From contig CM062379.1 in NCBI GenBank assembly GCA_031310005.1, positions 2,728,001 through 2,792,000 of the forward strand: a stretch of 64,000 nucleotides of DNA, written 5' to 3'. The notes beneath the pieces are model-generated. The model was given only the letters and a program-made list of their open reading frames with translations. It was not told the origin of the DNA and searched no databases. Below are positions 12,328 to 27,000 of this stretch, piece by piece; the first letter of the stretch is position 1; every line of letters starts with the position of its first letter. Origin of the DNA: Dactylellina haptotyla. Taxonomy: Eukaryota > Ascomycota > Orbiliomycetes > Orbiliales > Orbiliaceae. A program made the translations under genes and the position numbers.

Positions 12328-15300
12328 AGACACTCCGTTTTGGGGATGTTGTGTGTAATTGTTAATGTGGCATCGCATTTTCTGAGGCTCAGGTTTGAGG
12401 TTTTGATTGTATAAGTATGATGTATCTTTATGGCGGAGCAACCCAAATTCACATCGTTTTATCAATAATGCCCCCAGTTCGTTACCTGAGTTCTTTTATT
12501 GTTTCTTTCCCCTCTTTTCTCTCTGTTATTTTTCCCTCTATGGCGAAGGCGTCGATTGCTTCTTTCTCTTTCACACTGTTGCGCCTTGGACTAGTAATCG
12601 TTCCTCGTTTTTTCTTCTTCAGCTTGCTGCCGAATTTCCGTTCTTTGAGGATGTCATCGTGATCTCTTCACCATCTGCACAAATCCGTATATATGCATAT
12701 ATGACACATCAAACCGAGTCTAACCATCTCTCTCCTAACTTCCTGCGCATGAAACTCAGACCTGCAGCTCTCTAACCCTTCGGTTGAAAAGGGAAAGATA
12801 GCAGTCCTCGGCCGACAGAGAGTCGGCTTAAACATCCGGACCCTCAGGCGCTCAATTCGAAGCCTTTTGCGGGACCAGGACGGCATCTGACCTTGCGAGA
12901 CAAGCTTCAATCCAAGGCTACCCAGATCCCTATGTTACCCGACCCCAAAACCCGAGATGTTCCGTTGATTGCCTTTGGTTGAGAGATCAAGTCTTGGCAG
13001 AGTCAACCGTGTGCCTTCATGCCTGGTAGGAGCCTACAGATCGGGCGCACAGGAGTGGTCAGAGATGCGACAAGCTGACATAGCGGTGGTCCACTCGGAA
13101 AGATTCCATATAAAGTATAGCTAAAGTCCGTTGTTGCAAGTTGTGAAAGGGCCAAGACCAAGAAAAATGGGCTCGAGAGTCTCTGCCCCTGCTGCATATC
13201 TCTCGATATTAATGCAGTACCAAGGTCCACCCTTCAAATATATTTTCCCCGCACACAGGCTATCTCAACCGCTTAATCGGCAAAAACGCTGGGTAGATCG
13301 GTCATTAATATTGATTGCATATACGTGACGGCACCACCGTTGCGCCTTGCTAGTAAATTGTAAAACGGCCTCCGAGCGCAGCCATGTTTTTATTTTATTT
13401 TTTGTTTTCTTTCCGCCTCTTTCTCTCTTTGATTTCTGCACGCCCTCTGACCTGCAGCAGTCAACTAGCAAGACAGACCCACTGGACGTGCGAGAGTAAC
13501 AATTTCGGCGGAGCCTAGTGGCACGCTGAGGAGGATTCTTGATACGCGGACAAATAATCTTGCGCCATGCGCACGGCCGAACCAAAGGAACGCTCCCTCG
13601 TGCTAAGTGGAGAACCTGTCGATAGACGAGCAAATCAGTGCATCAACCAGAAATCAGAGAGGTGTGTGAATTAGAGAAGAGGTCAGTGCGAATTAAACTG
13701 GCAAACTGGTTTTCGTGATGTTGAGTATGTCAGGTCTGTGCTTTTCCAACAAACGCCCCAGTCCAAGTGAAATCAAAAAGAAAAAAAGAAGAATTGACCT
13801 CGACGTGCATTGAAGGTTTCCTCTTTTATCGTTAGATTACACATGTCAGTTCAAAGATGATTAGATGAACTAGCGGGGTTTCATAATCAACCCATCTTTA
13901 CCCCCTCCTTTGATGAATTTCTCCTTGCTTTTCAATATGTCTGGCACATCGGGACCGCCGTTGCTAGCATGCTTCTGGGGTTGTGTAACACGGACGTCCT
14001 CAAGAAGGTACAAAATGTGGGACAGGTTGATGTGAGGCTGAAGTGCAAAACACATATCGTAAGGGGGAAATACCGCGAAACTTTGCGTTTTGACCACGAC
14101 TTGAATTATGAGGCTTGGTCGACGTCAAATCCAGGTTTGGGAAGTGGTATGACTATCAGGTGAGCCCATGTCGATGAGATAGACTCTGCAATGGCCTCTT
14201 TGTGAACGGCTGACGATTTCCTTGCGGCGCCCCTTCGGCTTTCGAAGACGATTATTCGAAGATTAGGGAAGATGCGCTCCTCCACCTATCAGAGCTGAAC
14301 ATTTATTTTCAAGATGCGAAAAGAAAGCTTTCGATCGTCATCAAATGTAAATTAAAATGATCACATTTTGTAGAATCTAACTTCCTTTGCCACCGAGGAA
14401 AGGCTTTGGTAGCGATCCGCTTTCTCATCAGAAACACTCTGGCTCCACTCAGGGACCGCCACTTGCGAATATCTGACGTTGGTGTTGAGCACCAATAACA
14501 CCAGTTTGTTAACAAAACGGCCAGCTAGTTCAAATCCGTTTTTTTTTCTTTTCTTTTGGATCCCCTTCATGGATCCACCATGCACCTTTCTTTTCCTGTC
14601 AGTTAGCTCCTTCAAAAACAGTTTTAGTTAGCGTGTTGATTGTTTTTTTCTAGTGTTGCATAATGTGCTCGCTCGCTCACTTGGTCCACGGACCTTCGTC
14701 TGGCCCAAACCGACCAATCTAGACTTCGGCTCCCAAATCAAACACACCATCGCTTGGTTGAAATGGTTAACGAGGTCACAGGGTCAAGGGAACCAAAAAA
14801 CCTCCCCCTTGAAAAAGTCAATAACAGCAATTCATCCCCCCCGCATTTTCAACAGGCGAATCAGACGGGCTAACACCTGCCGGAGAAAAAACAAATAAAA
14901 CAGCTCTGGAGAAGAGCCGAACGACAAAAAAAAGTACGCACAACATGGGGAATATCGCACCGGAAATTCCTTTATCCGTTGCGTGATTAATCAGGAACGT
15001 CCTCTCGTCAAACCTTGCATGAGCAACAATTTTGTCAAAAGGTAGGCCGGATCGTGAAAGTTCCAGCTCCAGTTGAGAAGGAGGTAGCAGAGATGGATGA
15101 ATCCCGTATTTCAAGAAGGAATGCGCAATCTGCAACCTTTCTATGATGCCGGCATGGCTTCGCGGAGACTTCAAAAGGCCAATATGTCTGTTCCTGGTTC
15201 GAAAAATTAAACTTTGATCATATTTAGAGCATCTTGTCTTATTCTACTGGCGGCAATTTTTTCTTTCTTTCTATGGATCGGCCCCGCTGGCTCTTCCCGC

Positions 15301-18296
15301 AGTGTCAGTTGGTCTCTGCTGATTCGTGTGTGGGTGGGGGAAGACCGAACAAAAGGTACCGTACCTACGTCCGGGCCCGGTGCACCCTCCCAAATCACAA
15401 AATAAAAACTAGCCAGCATTAGGCGGCAAACAAATTGCCTAATAATTTCGGTCATTCGACGCTACGAAGTAGACAGTTGTTGTTGTCGGGCGAGAAGTGT
15501 GGGCTAGAGATACCACATCGCGAGAATGAACGGGAAATAAAGGCACATAGGTGGGCTCTAAAACTCGTAAAGCTTGGACACCCCTCCTTCCAGCCTCATA
15601 AAACTTGTTTCTTAATTATCGCGTCGCGAGCCGCAGCAAGGACTCAAGAAAAGGCAGTTTTTATCGTACCCGCCCAAACTTTTTTTTAGTGCCCGTCATC
15701 ATTAGTAGGCAGATCTTAAGGAGCTAAGGCGCAAATGTTTCGATATCTCGATTAGCTAGACTCTCGCGTCGGTCCGTGCCAAAATAATAAACAACAAAAC
15801 TTGTTATTGCTCTTGGCCCACTTGAGTTTTGAGACCCTCTCGACCCTCTATCCCTTATCCTCATCGCAAATCAAATGTCACTAGTCATGACCCAATCTGT
15901 GGGTCTTGAGGCAATAACCTCCATTGACACTCGGACCAGCCACAAGGCAAATAAGCCACCCCGAAACCTGGGTTCTCCCTTTCCCAAGGTAATCGTGGTA
16001 AATTAGAGATGCTGCCAGGATACCATCTATCGCGAGGCGTGATCGGAATACCTGCTCGATCCCCGGATAGAGTTGCATACATGATGGAAGACTAATGTAA
16101 GCCAAGAAGATAGGGTGGTTTGCCTCCTTCTCCACCTGGAACCGACAGAAGTTGCCTTGCAACAAAAATATGACATCCTGCAGAGCAATATTGCGAAAGG
16201 TTTAGAAAGAAATAAAAAACGACCCGAGTTTAAATGGCTGTTAAGGCTACCCCGACCGGGGTTTTTCTTTTTCTTTTTCACGAAATTCATTTTGGTGCCC
16301 TTCATCTGGCGAAAAGGCGTCTGCCGTTCGAGTCTTTCAACGTGTCAATTGGGTAATATTGGGTGGGCCCGGATTCGGGTGTGTTTACCGACCTGGCTGA
16401 ACCTTGGCACCGATCGAGAAATAAACTTTTGATCGAAGCGGAGAGCTATCCACAACTCGCCGCCGTGTCGAGCCCCGTTAGTACGTTACTTGCCGACGAG
16501 CAAAAAAAGAGAGATCAAAGGCTGACAGCAAGAAATAGTCATATTAGGAGTCAACGAAGTAATAATATTCCGGAGAGGAAAGCGCAAGTCTACACGAGGG
16601 TATGCACACTGCATTGTCCATCCATTTCCCAACGAAGACTAAACTCAATCAGCCAGGTCACGTTCTAGCTTTGAGAGTTAGAGAAATGTACCTGTACATG
16701 GAAATAGTCCTTTAGCGCTCGAGCCGTTTTCTTGCCAGTGTATTTTCTCCCCCAGTAGCAGGTGAAAATGTCGAGCAGGTGTGTGCGCATCTCCGCGTGA
16801 AGTGTGGGCGAGCGATACAAGCTCACCCGCTGGCACTAGCTTTCGCGGTCAACGCTAGATCATTTAAAGTCCTCCCTTGCGATTTGCATGATTTGGCACA
16901 TTTTCCAGGCAGTGTGCATCGAACCACCAGATTAGTATGCAGTCCAGGTCGCGTAAAATTAATCGGTATCGGTATATCCCATGTTCAATATCTTTTTTCG
17001 CATATCGAAACCCAAAAATTTCCTTTCTTTTCTGGGGCCTTTTGGATCGATATTTGCAAAATTTTGTGGAGAAGGTCTAGGTCAAGTGACATTTTCGGTC
17101 TGTAAAACCGATATCAGGGCGGATAACGGAAGGCAGAACTCCACCAAAATATGCCCCAGTTGGGGGCTGGGGAGCTGAAGAACTCGTGAATCTGGTCTAT
17201 CGAAGGTCTGTCAGGGTCCCCCGGAAAAGCCAAGTCGAAGAGGTCCCACCATCCAAGATACGCTCCTGACTCAGGACCTGGTGCAAAATTGAACACCCAT
17301 CGGTCAACCAAACTCAAAGGTTTCTGCCTGTGGCTGACAAAGGTGACTTGTCACAAGTAAAACAGAAACATTGGAAGGAATTGAAAGACAGCCGGGGAAC
17401 GTACAAAGAAGCTTTACTGGCTTCGAGAAGGATATAGCGATTTAGGAAGGCGGATTTGGTAGTAGCTGTGCCGGCCTGGTGAGACTTGTTTGTGATGCAA
17501 AGGGTTCCGCGGCCGGATAAGGAAAGCAGGCCTCGCAAGGAGGTTAGTTGCTCGTACGATGGCCTCGATGTTGATCCAATGCAGCTAGGATGCTCGTGCA
17601 TTAGCAACACATGTTGGCTTGCGGTGATTGTGGTGCCTCACATTTTGTGATGCAGCATTTCACAATCCTCGAGTTCTCCGAAAGCCGGATGGGCCGATAC
17701 AAGACGGATAGTAGATACTAATATTATTCGGAACTCATTAAAATTTCTAAGGACTGTCATAACTTTTTTTTAGAATATCGGTACACGCTACCTCTGCAAG
17801 GAAAATGAAGCGCGAAGCAGGGGGGAAATCGGAAACAGAGTAAATGGGAAACAAGGAAATTCGTCAAGCTGAGATATGAAGCCGAGACTCTCGATCATTA
17901 TACGCCCCTCCCTCAACTAATGCATTTGTGACTCCGGGAAAAATACGCCATAAACTCGGTAATCAGAAAAATGTGAAATGAAGAGAACACCACCCCGTGC
18001 AGATAATAGGTAATAGAAAGTCAATCCCCAAAAGAAAAAGAAAAGAAAAGAAAAAATACGAATCAAAATAAGAACAAACTGTGAACCCCAAGGCTAAGAA
18101 ATACGGATGGTGATCGTGTATAGTATGATGTACAGATATTAAAACATATGGTTGGTGAATAAGATCCGACAAGAAATGTAGAAACTTTGTTTTTTGTTTT
18201 TTTTGGGGCTTTTTCTTTAGACTGTCCACTTCTGTCTTGGCTACCGATATACTGGCTGTGGTGACAAACTGACAGGAGTACGAATGCGTAGCAACG
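12328..18296. other. Gene-poor intergenic tract (6.0 kb)
   Basis: No recognisable gene lies between the CDC31 stop and the C2H2 factor stop. Open frames are short and have no familiar content. One short coherent stretch, 13974-13870 on the minus strand, could be a terminal exon and is discussed as a finding. Much of the right end is probably 3' UTR of the C2H2 factor, rich in A/T runs. Confidence 0.5.
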
Positions 18297-19656
18297 CTAC
18301 AGTAAATTATTAGTTTTATGTCCCCTTTTCTGCGCATCATCAAGAGAGATGAACTCACAACCGGGAGATCCATGGTGCATGTTTGACTGCCATGTGTGAT
18401 GGCCAATCCCTGAAATCGGGCTGGTGTGCAGAGGGCTAACTGAGCGAGGTTGGGATGCACTGCTCAAAGGTGGCAGTCCCCGCGGATTTTGCCTTGCGTC
18501 AGATATGTGCAAGGCAGCTGTCCCAGTAACAATATTAGCTGGCATTGTTGGTGTCGATGCTGGTGTTGGTAGCGGTGTAATTGTCTGGTAGTTTTGGTTC
18601 TCACGCCATGCTAGAATCGCTGGCTTCTCGTGATCTGCTCCCGGGCTCGATCCTTGGGACATTCTTAACGATGAGTTCGACCCGGTGTGGGATTGGGAGA
18701 CTGACTCCATATGGTCTTCATGGGCAGTAGTTAGTTGTAAAGACTGCGTGCTGGATTTACTTGATGACCTTCTGCTAGCTAAAGCAGCGGCTGTAGCGGC
18801 TGCTGCTTCACTAATAGTGCCAGTGTGATGATTTTGGTGTCGAGTCAAGGTAGTTCGTCTATTGAAAGAATTAACACAAAATCTTGGTATGTAGGTGGTA
18901 TTTGAGTGGCATATAAGCATACCTCGTGAAGGTCTTCTGGCAGTCCGCATACGGGCATTTGTAAGGTCGTTTCCCTGAATGTATACGACGGTGGCGGGCA
19001 AGTGAACTCGAATCACTAAATGGCTATATTGGATATATTGTCAGCTACTATTCATGTGAATATTTGGTAGGATGAGGAGCTACCTTGCCACAAGCTTCAC
19101 ACATGTGAGGCTTTTCGCCAGTATGGACTCTTGCGTGAACTGTTAAAGCCGATCTCTGGATGAATTGTTTTCCGCAGCCTTCAAAATCACAGACGTGAGG
19201 TCTAATTCCGCTATGTATACGTTCTGAAAAGATGTTAGAATAACCCTGGTAAGATACAATATCGTTCGACTTACCATGCCGTGACAGGTCGCTACGTCTG
19301 GCGAAACCCTTTTGGCAAGTTTTACAGTGGTATGGTTTCGAGGGGTCGTCACTTGCACCGGCATGCATAGCTTCTGGGCTCGACGCTTGTGTAGGTGTGA
19401 AATGATTTGAAGGACTGGGGGCGGTGGCGATGGGCTTCTGGGTTTCGAACGAATATCTAGGAGTGAAGGGAGCATGAGGGTATGTCGAATAAGATGGGTT
19501 CGCTAATGAAGGTAGTCGAACGGATTCCTGAGATTCGAATCGAGCATTGCTGCTTTCTTCATGTTTGGGCCAGATCGTTTGTAGTGATGGTGACTGAGCC
19601 GTAGCCTTTTCGCTATTTGCGGCATCTTTTTCGTTAAGGATGTTGACAATATCCAT
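18297..19656 (-). CDS. C2H2 zinc-finger transcription factor (four fingers)
   Basis: Exons 19656-19275, 19223-19084, 19023-18923 and 18858-18297 give 1185 nt and 394 aa. It is a nuclear DNA-binding protein. The N-terminus ([11 protein letters not shown]) and a Ser/Pro-rich region lead to four tandem C2H2 fingers at about residues 109-220: [32 protein letters not shown] and [12 protein letters not shown], joined by TGEKP-like linkers. An Ala-rich and Ser/Thr/Pro-rich tail follows. Each of the three introns falls inside the finger array. The arrangement resembles fungal Azf1/Egr-like factors, but I cannot assign an orthologue. The last codons are the least certain part. Large gene-free flanks (6.0 kb and 8.6 kb) would suit a regulator with extended control regions, which is inference. 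Confidence 0.9.
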
Positions 19657-20739
19657 GATCGCGAAGGAGAGAGTGTGTGTGAATGTTTAATGTTGAGCTT
19701 GTAGTTAACCTTGGGGACGAATGGCTAAGAAGCAAGGACGATAAGAGTTTAATGAAATTTCCAACGTCACAAGTCGGAACTCGGTGAGTGTGAGTGGGTA
19801 ATAATGTAGACTTTATAGAATTTTAGCACATCTCACAGGGAAGAAGGGGCAAGAGAAGGTTCCTTGGAAGAGGACCTTAAACTGGAAAAGCTTTGAACCA
19901 CGGCACTGGAAACCTGGGCCTCAATAGTGGAAATTCTCATAAAGTCCTTAGCTCGGCTCCAGACGAGGGGTGCGGGATTCAAGAAATTAGATTTGGAGGT
20001 GGTGGACGACTGAGACCTGACCTTTCCATTTGCAGGTGCCCAACAAAGCACAAGATTTAGCGACCAAATGGCGCTCGGGCGGCTGCACCTTATGGGAAAC
20101 AAGGTGATTGTTGCCTCGAGGACACAGACTCTGGTGAAGTTCTGACCGTCTGGAGACTGACTAGCAAACACGAATATTTTTGTATAATCTAGATTGGCGA
20201 AATTCTTCTAATCTCGACCCTGTTTGGTGTCTTGCTCGCCAAGAGCCTGGTGTTGCAGTTTTGGGTGTTGTCGTTCTGTGTCCCGAAGCCGAAAGTTTGA
20301 TTGCGTGAAATGGCCTTTGAAAGTTTGATACCTGTTCCACCACTAAGAATTCAAGTTCCATGTGTGTCAGCTCGAAAACATCCAAGGTGGGATGAAGCGT
20401 TGTTTGGCTTATCCAGTGAACCCTCGGGTAGATGTTTTAATAAAGGAACGGAATATTATCATAGAGGAAATATCGCTAGGGTTCGAAGCGAAAAGTGCTG
20501 AGTCGGACAAGTTGCAACTTCCCGCTGTCAAAATGAGCGATTGGTTTCAACTATTTCTGACATAGACTAAGCCTCTCAGGAGGAAAAACATATACATAAC
20601 AGTAGCAGAGGGTTCATCAAGAAATCATGTTGCTTGTATGAAGGAGAAAAGGCGCGATAGAGAGTAGATAGTCCAATCACCCTGCTGGAGGACATAAACA
20701 CAACTAGCGCTCGCGCTCTGATAGCGCTAGAACTCGCAA

Positions 20740-20755
20740 AAAAAAAAAAAAAAAG
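20740..20755. repeat. Poly-A tract (16 bases)
   Basis: A run of 16 A residues in intergenic DNA, preceded by an AGCGCT...AGCGCT stretch. Confidence 0.9.
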
Positions 20756-23700
20756 GATATTCATAAGCGTACCTTGACTAACCCCAGACCGTTTGATGGT
20801 TTATCCACGACTGGGTCAAACTTTGCTTGAATAGTAATCAAAAAGACTCGAATATCGAATCCGTATTCTGACTATGTCTCGGGAAATGTTGGAATTCTTT
20901 ATTTACGACTCTAACATCCAGGCCGTCTCTGTTGTTTGGCGGAGATGTTTCGGAAGAGTCGTTTTGGGTTACAAGGAAAGCTAAATTTTGGTTTATAGTT
21001 GGAAGGTTTACGAAACCTTTGCCGTGTTTTGAAGGGTTTGCTCGACCGTAGACTGTAGATAGCCGCTGAATTGATAGCTGGATTGGGGAACTGGCCGAAT
21101 TATTTAGACAGACAAAAGCCAAAAAGTCGCCGTAGCCGATTTCCCAGATAGAATTTGCACACGCCCTCTATCGAAATACAGTTTTTCCAGTCTATGACCA
21201 AAATTCAATGAATGGTGAACTTTTGCATATTCCCAGATACTAATCAGCCGGTACCGAGTCGACTTTGAATGTGTCGAAAACCTAGTTAATACAACTGTCA
21301 AGATTCTCTTGATGTCTAGGCCTAATCCTGTTCTCACGGGACTGATGAGTATTTGCCAGTTTACCAGTGAAGTGTGCGAAGGAGACAATAGCAATGGAAA
21401 TCCAAAAATCTGGGGAATAAAAGCTCTAAAACGATCTGAGCTTTTAGGAATAACTTCGAGATAGGTAGTGGAGGTGGAAGGGAAAGAGGTTTGAGATTGG
21501 CATCTCCCAATCATCTACTGCCAACGAACATACATAGATACTTGTGAGATGGCGGAGGGGGGTGTGGCTAAACGAAAACAAAATCAAAGGTGCGACTGTA
21601 ATACCCGTCACCCAATAGTGTCGTCTGGGTCACAGAAATCCGCCCCGATCTCGGTTTTCATTGGTGCGCATTAAGAATATCCGAACCGAAACTTGATATG
21701 CGATATGAGTAAAATGGCACGTACCTAAAGCGAGGAGATTGTGATAAGACAAACAAGCCGTACGAAGTGATGTTATTTTGGATGATAATTTTAAAGTTCG
21801 ATCGCTATGTCGAGTTACAAGAAAGTCTAGATCTGTCTCTAGCTTTCCGATTGCTGTAAGGTCAGTGGGTCTAAAGGATTCTGACTATGTTCGCCCTGGT
21901 GGTGAATGTCTTATTATATATATTTCTCTATTTAGACACACCCTGCAACGGTTGGACTCCACAACCAGGGCTTCTGTGTCCCGGGGTGGTAGTTTGAGTG
22001 GAGAAGAGTCAGTGCAAGCCAGTGGTTCTTAGTCTTTTTGGACATAAATTGTAATTTGAAAGAGCAATCCAGCAAATCGTGCCGTGCTGTTTCAACAGAT
22101 GCAAATTGTAGGGGCAAATAGCTGGGTCCCAAGATCAAGAATCCTGTATGGGGATCAATGCGTCGGCGGTAGTTGAGCTCCCAGACCTGAGGACAGTTGC
22201 AACAGTGGCTAAGATGTTGATGTGGTGCGGGACTGGAGACTTAGGGTATGGGCTGCATTTTAGTTGCCTTGGGGCGAGTGAAAGCCTTGCGGGTGGGGTG
22301 AGGATTATGGTTTCCAGGAAAGCGATTCTGAGCTGCTGAAACAGACCAGATACCAGTTTGATATATTGAATATCTCGAGACTACCTCGCCAGCAAATGCA
22401 CGGATGCGATCTTCAAAACCTGTCATGCAGTGTTCGAAATTGCAAGAAAGCGGACCGGAACAAAACTGATGATGTCGTAGGAGAGAACTGACTTGGAGAA
22501 GCGGACCTGAACTCGGAACAAGATGTGGTAATAATGCTTTGATGGGCAATTGGGGAAATTCTGCAGTGATGTGGTGCAGTTGGTGCACCTTGTGCACGGA
22601 CAGAGGGCCGATAAATCAGTTGGTCACCCTTTCGGATTATTTCTTCACCTCCCCAGACCCAAGCACCATAATAGGGCATAATAAAATACTCCCGTTTTTA
22701 TGGCTTGGGATTCTATCCGAAGAAATGTCACACTGGTAGGTTCGTTTGGGTTTTTCTTTCTGGCGGCTAAGCTACTTCATCCCATCTGGGGGAGCTAAAT
22801 CGCTCAAATAGATGGAAATACTATGCGGTATATGAGAACTGGATTTCTCACATTTGAAAAACTCGGTCTGGTCAAAGCCAGAGGATTGGTGTGATAAATT
22901 CAAGATAGATCAGAAGGGGGAAAAAGAAAAGCGAAAGTTGACCAGTAACATTTTTTTCGACCGGTTTCTTAATAATCCATATTCCTGCATTGTCTTGACT
23001 GCAGCCGACATCTTCACTCCTCAGCCCACGGCACACACGCACAGTTCCCAGGCAGTAGCTACCGACGGCCCTCTACATTGACCCGATGTGGAAGCCGGAA
23101 ACCGACCGGTAGGCTTCACTCCGCCCAGGTACTGGCCCCAGAGGGGATGGATGGTGAACATGGTTTGGCTTTTTCACTCAACACCCAGGTCAGGTTCGGC
23201 CGATGTATTGGGGGGGCGTGACCCACTGCAGATTCCAGGTGGGACATCTGAAACTAAACCTATCATCAAACTCGGGCAGAATCATCATTACTCGGACACA
23301 AAGTCAGCGACTCGGCTTTCGAGGTGGAAATATTCCGCTCCACCAGGTTTTGGCGATGCCAATGCTGTTCTTGGGCGGGGAAGTCGCAAGACCGTCCTTG
23401 CACTAACCCGGTTGTTCATAAACCTGAAAGCTGCTGTGGCTAATCACTCCGCCGCACACATTCTTCGCTTCCATTTTACCCCAGAGTGTCCATCAAATCA
23501 AAAAAATTTTAACGTCTTTCCAACGATTTTATCGAATAATGAGACCCATGGATGCCTTGCAGAGGTACCATATGATCGTCTCATCGTTCAAAAAATAACA
23601 CCTGCCCCCTTGTCAAAGCTGAATTTTCCCGATTTATCCGGTACGCATGGAGAAGCGGGTTTGCATTTCGGTCAACTTCAACCGGAAGGAAACCTCTTTT

Positions 23701-24071
23701 CTGCAAACAGGGATTTTAAACTAAAAATTATAATTCTCCCTGCCGAGAGGAAGGCGAGGACTTGCAGCTACGAGTCGTTATTGATGCATAATCAGAGCTT
23801 CCTGCCCACAGGGACCGGAGGTAATGATTCCATCGGAGTGCCGGAGACGATCATCAAAATAGAGTCGGCCGGCATGTCGCATTGGCTAAATAACCCGTGG
23901 CAAATCAATTATTTCCAAGGTCAATGCCAGATCGGCCAGATTGTGGAATGAAAAAGCAAGTCTTCCCATCGACATTTTTCCTTTGAGGTCGCTATCATGG
24001 AGAAATATATCACGCTGTCCAATGAAAAGCCACCAGAATGTGACTGAGATTCACCGAGCTACAGGTGTGTG

Positions 24072-24091
24072 AAAAAAAAAAAAAAAAAAAA
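24072..24091. repeat. Poly-A tract (20 bases)
   Basis: A run of 20 A residues after GTGTGTG in intergenic DNA. No element boundary was recognised around it. Confidence 0.9.
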
Positions 24092-27000
24092 CCTTCTTTT
24101 TCAGTTCAAACTTACATCCGGGGTTCGGACGAAATCGCGAATCTCCCTTCATCAGGACAATTGGTTTGCGAGCCGAGATTCCCCAGGTCACTCACATTTG
24201 CATGTAGGTTACGAGGAACATCCTCGAACGTGGCACACTTATGCTTTGCCGAACATAATCCTCGTGTCGATCATGGGACGTCTCCATGATTCCACTGCTC
24301 TGGACCACCATTAATGTCCATTTAGCAGACAATAAACCAGTTTCTTAAGATGGAGTTCCAAGGGAATCACGGGAGGCAACCCTTGAAGCGAGGCCAAAGT
24401 TAAAGGGTGAAATCACAAATTGGGTGGATTGAATCTAGTGTGCACCCGCGTTTAAATGGTCTTACCCGGAATGACATTTGGGTTATTATATATTTTGCAG
24501 ACATTTACCCGGCCGTGAAGGTCCACCTGGGGAACCTCCGTATTGTTTGTCACGACCGCGTTGATTCATTGAACAAATTGTCGTTGCAATCCGACAATGA
24601 TATGTAATATGTACGACGCCAGTAGCTGGTAACCACCGCTATTTCGGCTAATGTAATGAATACCCACGGCCAGCGGGCAAGCAACCCAACACTTCACTCG
24701 GAACTAGAAGTCTGCGAGACTTGAGCTGCCCGGCGGACTGTGACACAGTTCTCCTGTCAACCGCCCCACCCACGGTAGGAAAATACTGTCTGGTGAACTG
24801 GGCGGCGTAAGGCACGTGCATAGTTATTGGCACCCGCATTGTACTGGCCCTCGTTCTCTTAGAAAATCCGAAGTTGGAGCGCAGGAAAGGCTAGTGTTAG
24901 GAAACGGCAGCCAGGGACTCCACACCCTGCAATGACCCAGCACGGATCCATGCGCACAAGATAACTAGGCTAAGAGTCGAGCCGAAAGTCGAATCGAGGC
25001 CGAAACAGAGTAACTCAACCAGAGTGCACGTGGGGCTAAACGCAATATATTTCCAGGAACAGTGCCGGTGAGGGCTATAGCAAGCCATATTATTGCATAT
25101 CGGCTCCAACCAACTTTTAGTATGTGGTCTGTTACAGACGCGACAAGTGACATGTCATTCTTTAACGGCTATTATGTTAAGAATCGATACGACACACCCG
25201 CCAATTGGAATTTTTAAAATAAAACTGGCTTTCGAATTTTAAAATCCACCCACAGGACTTGCGTAAGGCGATCGATCATCAGTTTCAAGATCACTCTTAT
25301 CCAATACCTCGGGGTTAGAAATCTAGCTAGCAGCAAATGCATCCTTCTCAGAAAGCACTTAATAACCAATGCATTGGTCCATCACAAAGGGAGCTCTACT
25401 CACCCAACCTTGCATCTGTGCTAATAGGCACCAAGTTTGTGTTTCGTTCTGCATATAATAGAGGGTGCAGCGAAGAAAGACTGCTAGAAACTTAGGTAAG
25501 AAAGCATCAGCTGATAGATCAGCCGCGACTGTCATGAAAAACAAGGGAACTCCATGCTTTATTCGATTTAACTCGCGAGTTCAAATGACAGTAGGCTACT
25601 TTTGAAAATCGTACCAAGTTTCATGCAAAGGGACTGCGCATTGAAGAAATCATCTCAGGAAGAAATTGGGAAAAGGTGTGAGACTACGGGTGTTCCCGCT
25701 AACACAACCACCTACCCCGGAGCCAGTGCGGTTGTGGGGCCAACGTTTCGGCTTAAGACCTTCGGGCACCCCGAACGAAGTGGACGTTTGTGCGTTATTT
25801 TCTATCCCCTTCGCCCGTCAAACTGTGCAGCTTTTGATATCGATAATCCGTTTATCAACTGGAGGACTTGTGCGATTCTAAGCTCTCTTCGTTTCGCTGA
25901 GATCATAATGGTCATCGATGCTATCTCACGAAACGTAGCTTTCGGAAACCCGCTCTTGGCGTAGTGCCAAGTACAGGAGTATCTCGATGACGACTGATTT
26001 CCCGAACCCAACCGTCACGCTGACACGTATCAATTGACCAAATAGCTCTAGAGGCCAACTGACAAGATATTCATGTTCCATTTGCCCATCCGTTCTTGGC
26101 ATTTATCTATGGCGGGGTAGTGGATGAGTGATATTGTCCGGGGCACCGCATCCTCAATCCTCGCCCGTTAATAGCGGTTTGATTCGCAAATCCAACCAAT
26201 CGTATTTTCACTTTGGCGGGATATTCTCCAAAGCACTGCCTAGCAAAGTGGAGCGACGAAAGCTTTGACCTTGCATATGCAGGACTTGAATGCAGTGCGA
26301 CTGTTTTGTGGATGTCTGAAGTATAACACTGGCCATGATCTGCACAGGGATTCGATTCCCGCCGTGAATTCGGATCAGCCATCTCTCCCGGATTGGAGTT
26401 AGCTATTAGCCAGAGAAGGGAAGAGCCGGGTCTTCCAATAAAACTCAACAACATTAGCCAACAGTGAAAACGATTTGCCAATTGTAAGTCATGTGGCGAT
26501 GTTCACAAATTGCAGAAAAGCGCTTAGTGATGTGAAATACTCCGACCTCATATTCAATTTATTTCTTGCATTTCAAAAAGTTCTAGGTCCTGTGCCACTA
26601 GCCTCGAGGATATGATGCCACGCTCAAAGATCATCCCATCTTGCATGTCACGGCAACGGCTCCCTATCAGTCCCCAGCAAAAGGTTTGTTTGTATTTACT
26701 CGCAATCTATGGTTCAATTCGGTATGCTTTTGGCTCCATCCCTCATGTAAACCTCGGACAGTGACAGGTTACAGACGGCACAACTAGCTTAATCATAATT
26801 TATCCGTTCAAAATAACCTTTTAGTGGACAGCTACAATTTTCTTGACAGCTCTCCGATGCAGACTCACCCAAAAATAGCATTCATTTATCCTCAAATTAA
26901 CTTGAAAAGCTCGCAGCTCCCAATCTATTTCATTATTCAGAAACTAAATTAATAGTCCGCGAGTAATCGATAACTCTGTATGGTTGAAATGGGAAAAAGC

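Noticed and set aside
16240-16275. CCCCGACCGGGG followed by a T run, resembling a bacterial terminator
   Set aside because: This is a fungal nuclear window and no gene ends there.
26340-26370. TTCGATTC sequence resembling a tRNA T-loop
   Set aside because: The flanking arms do not pair as a 5-bp T-stem and no anticodon or acceptor stem is present.
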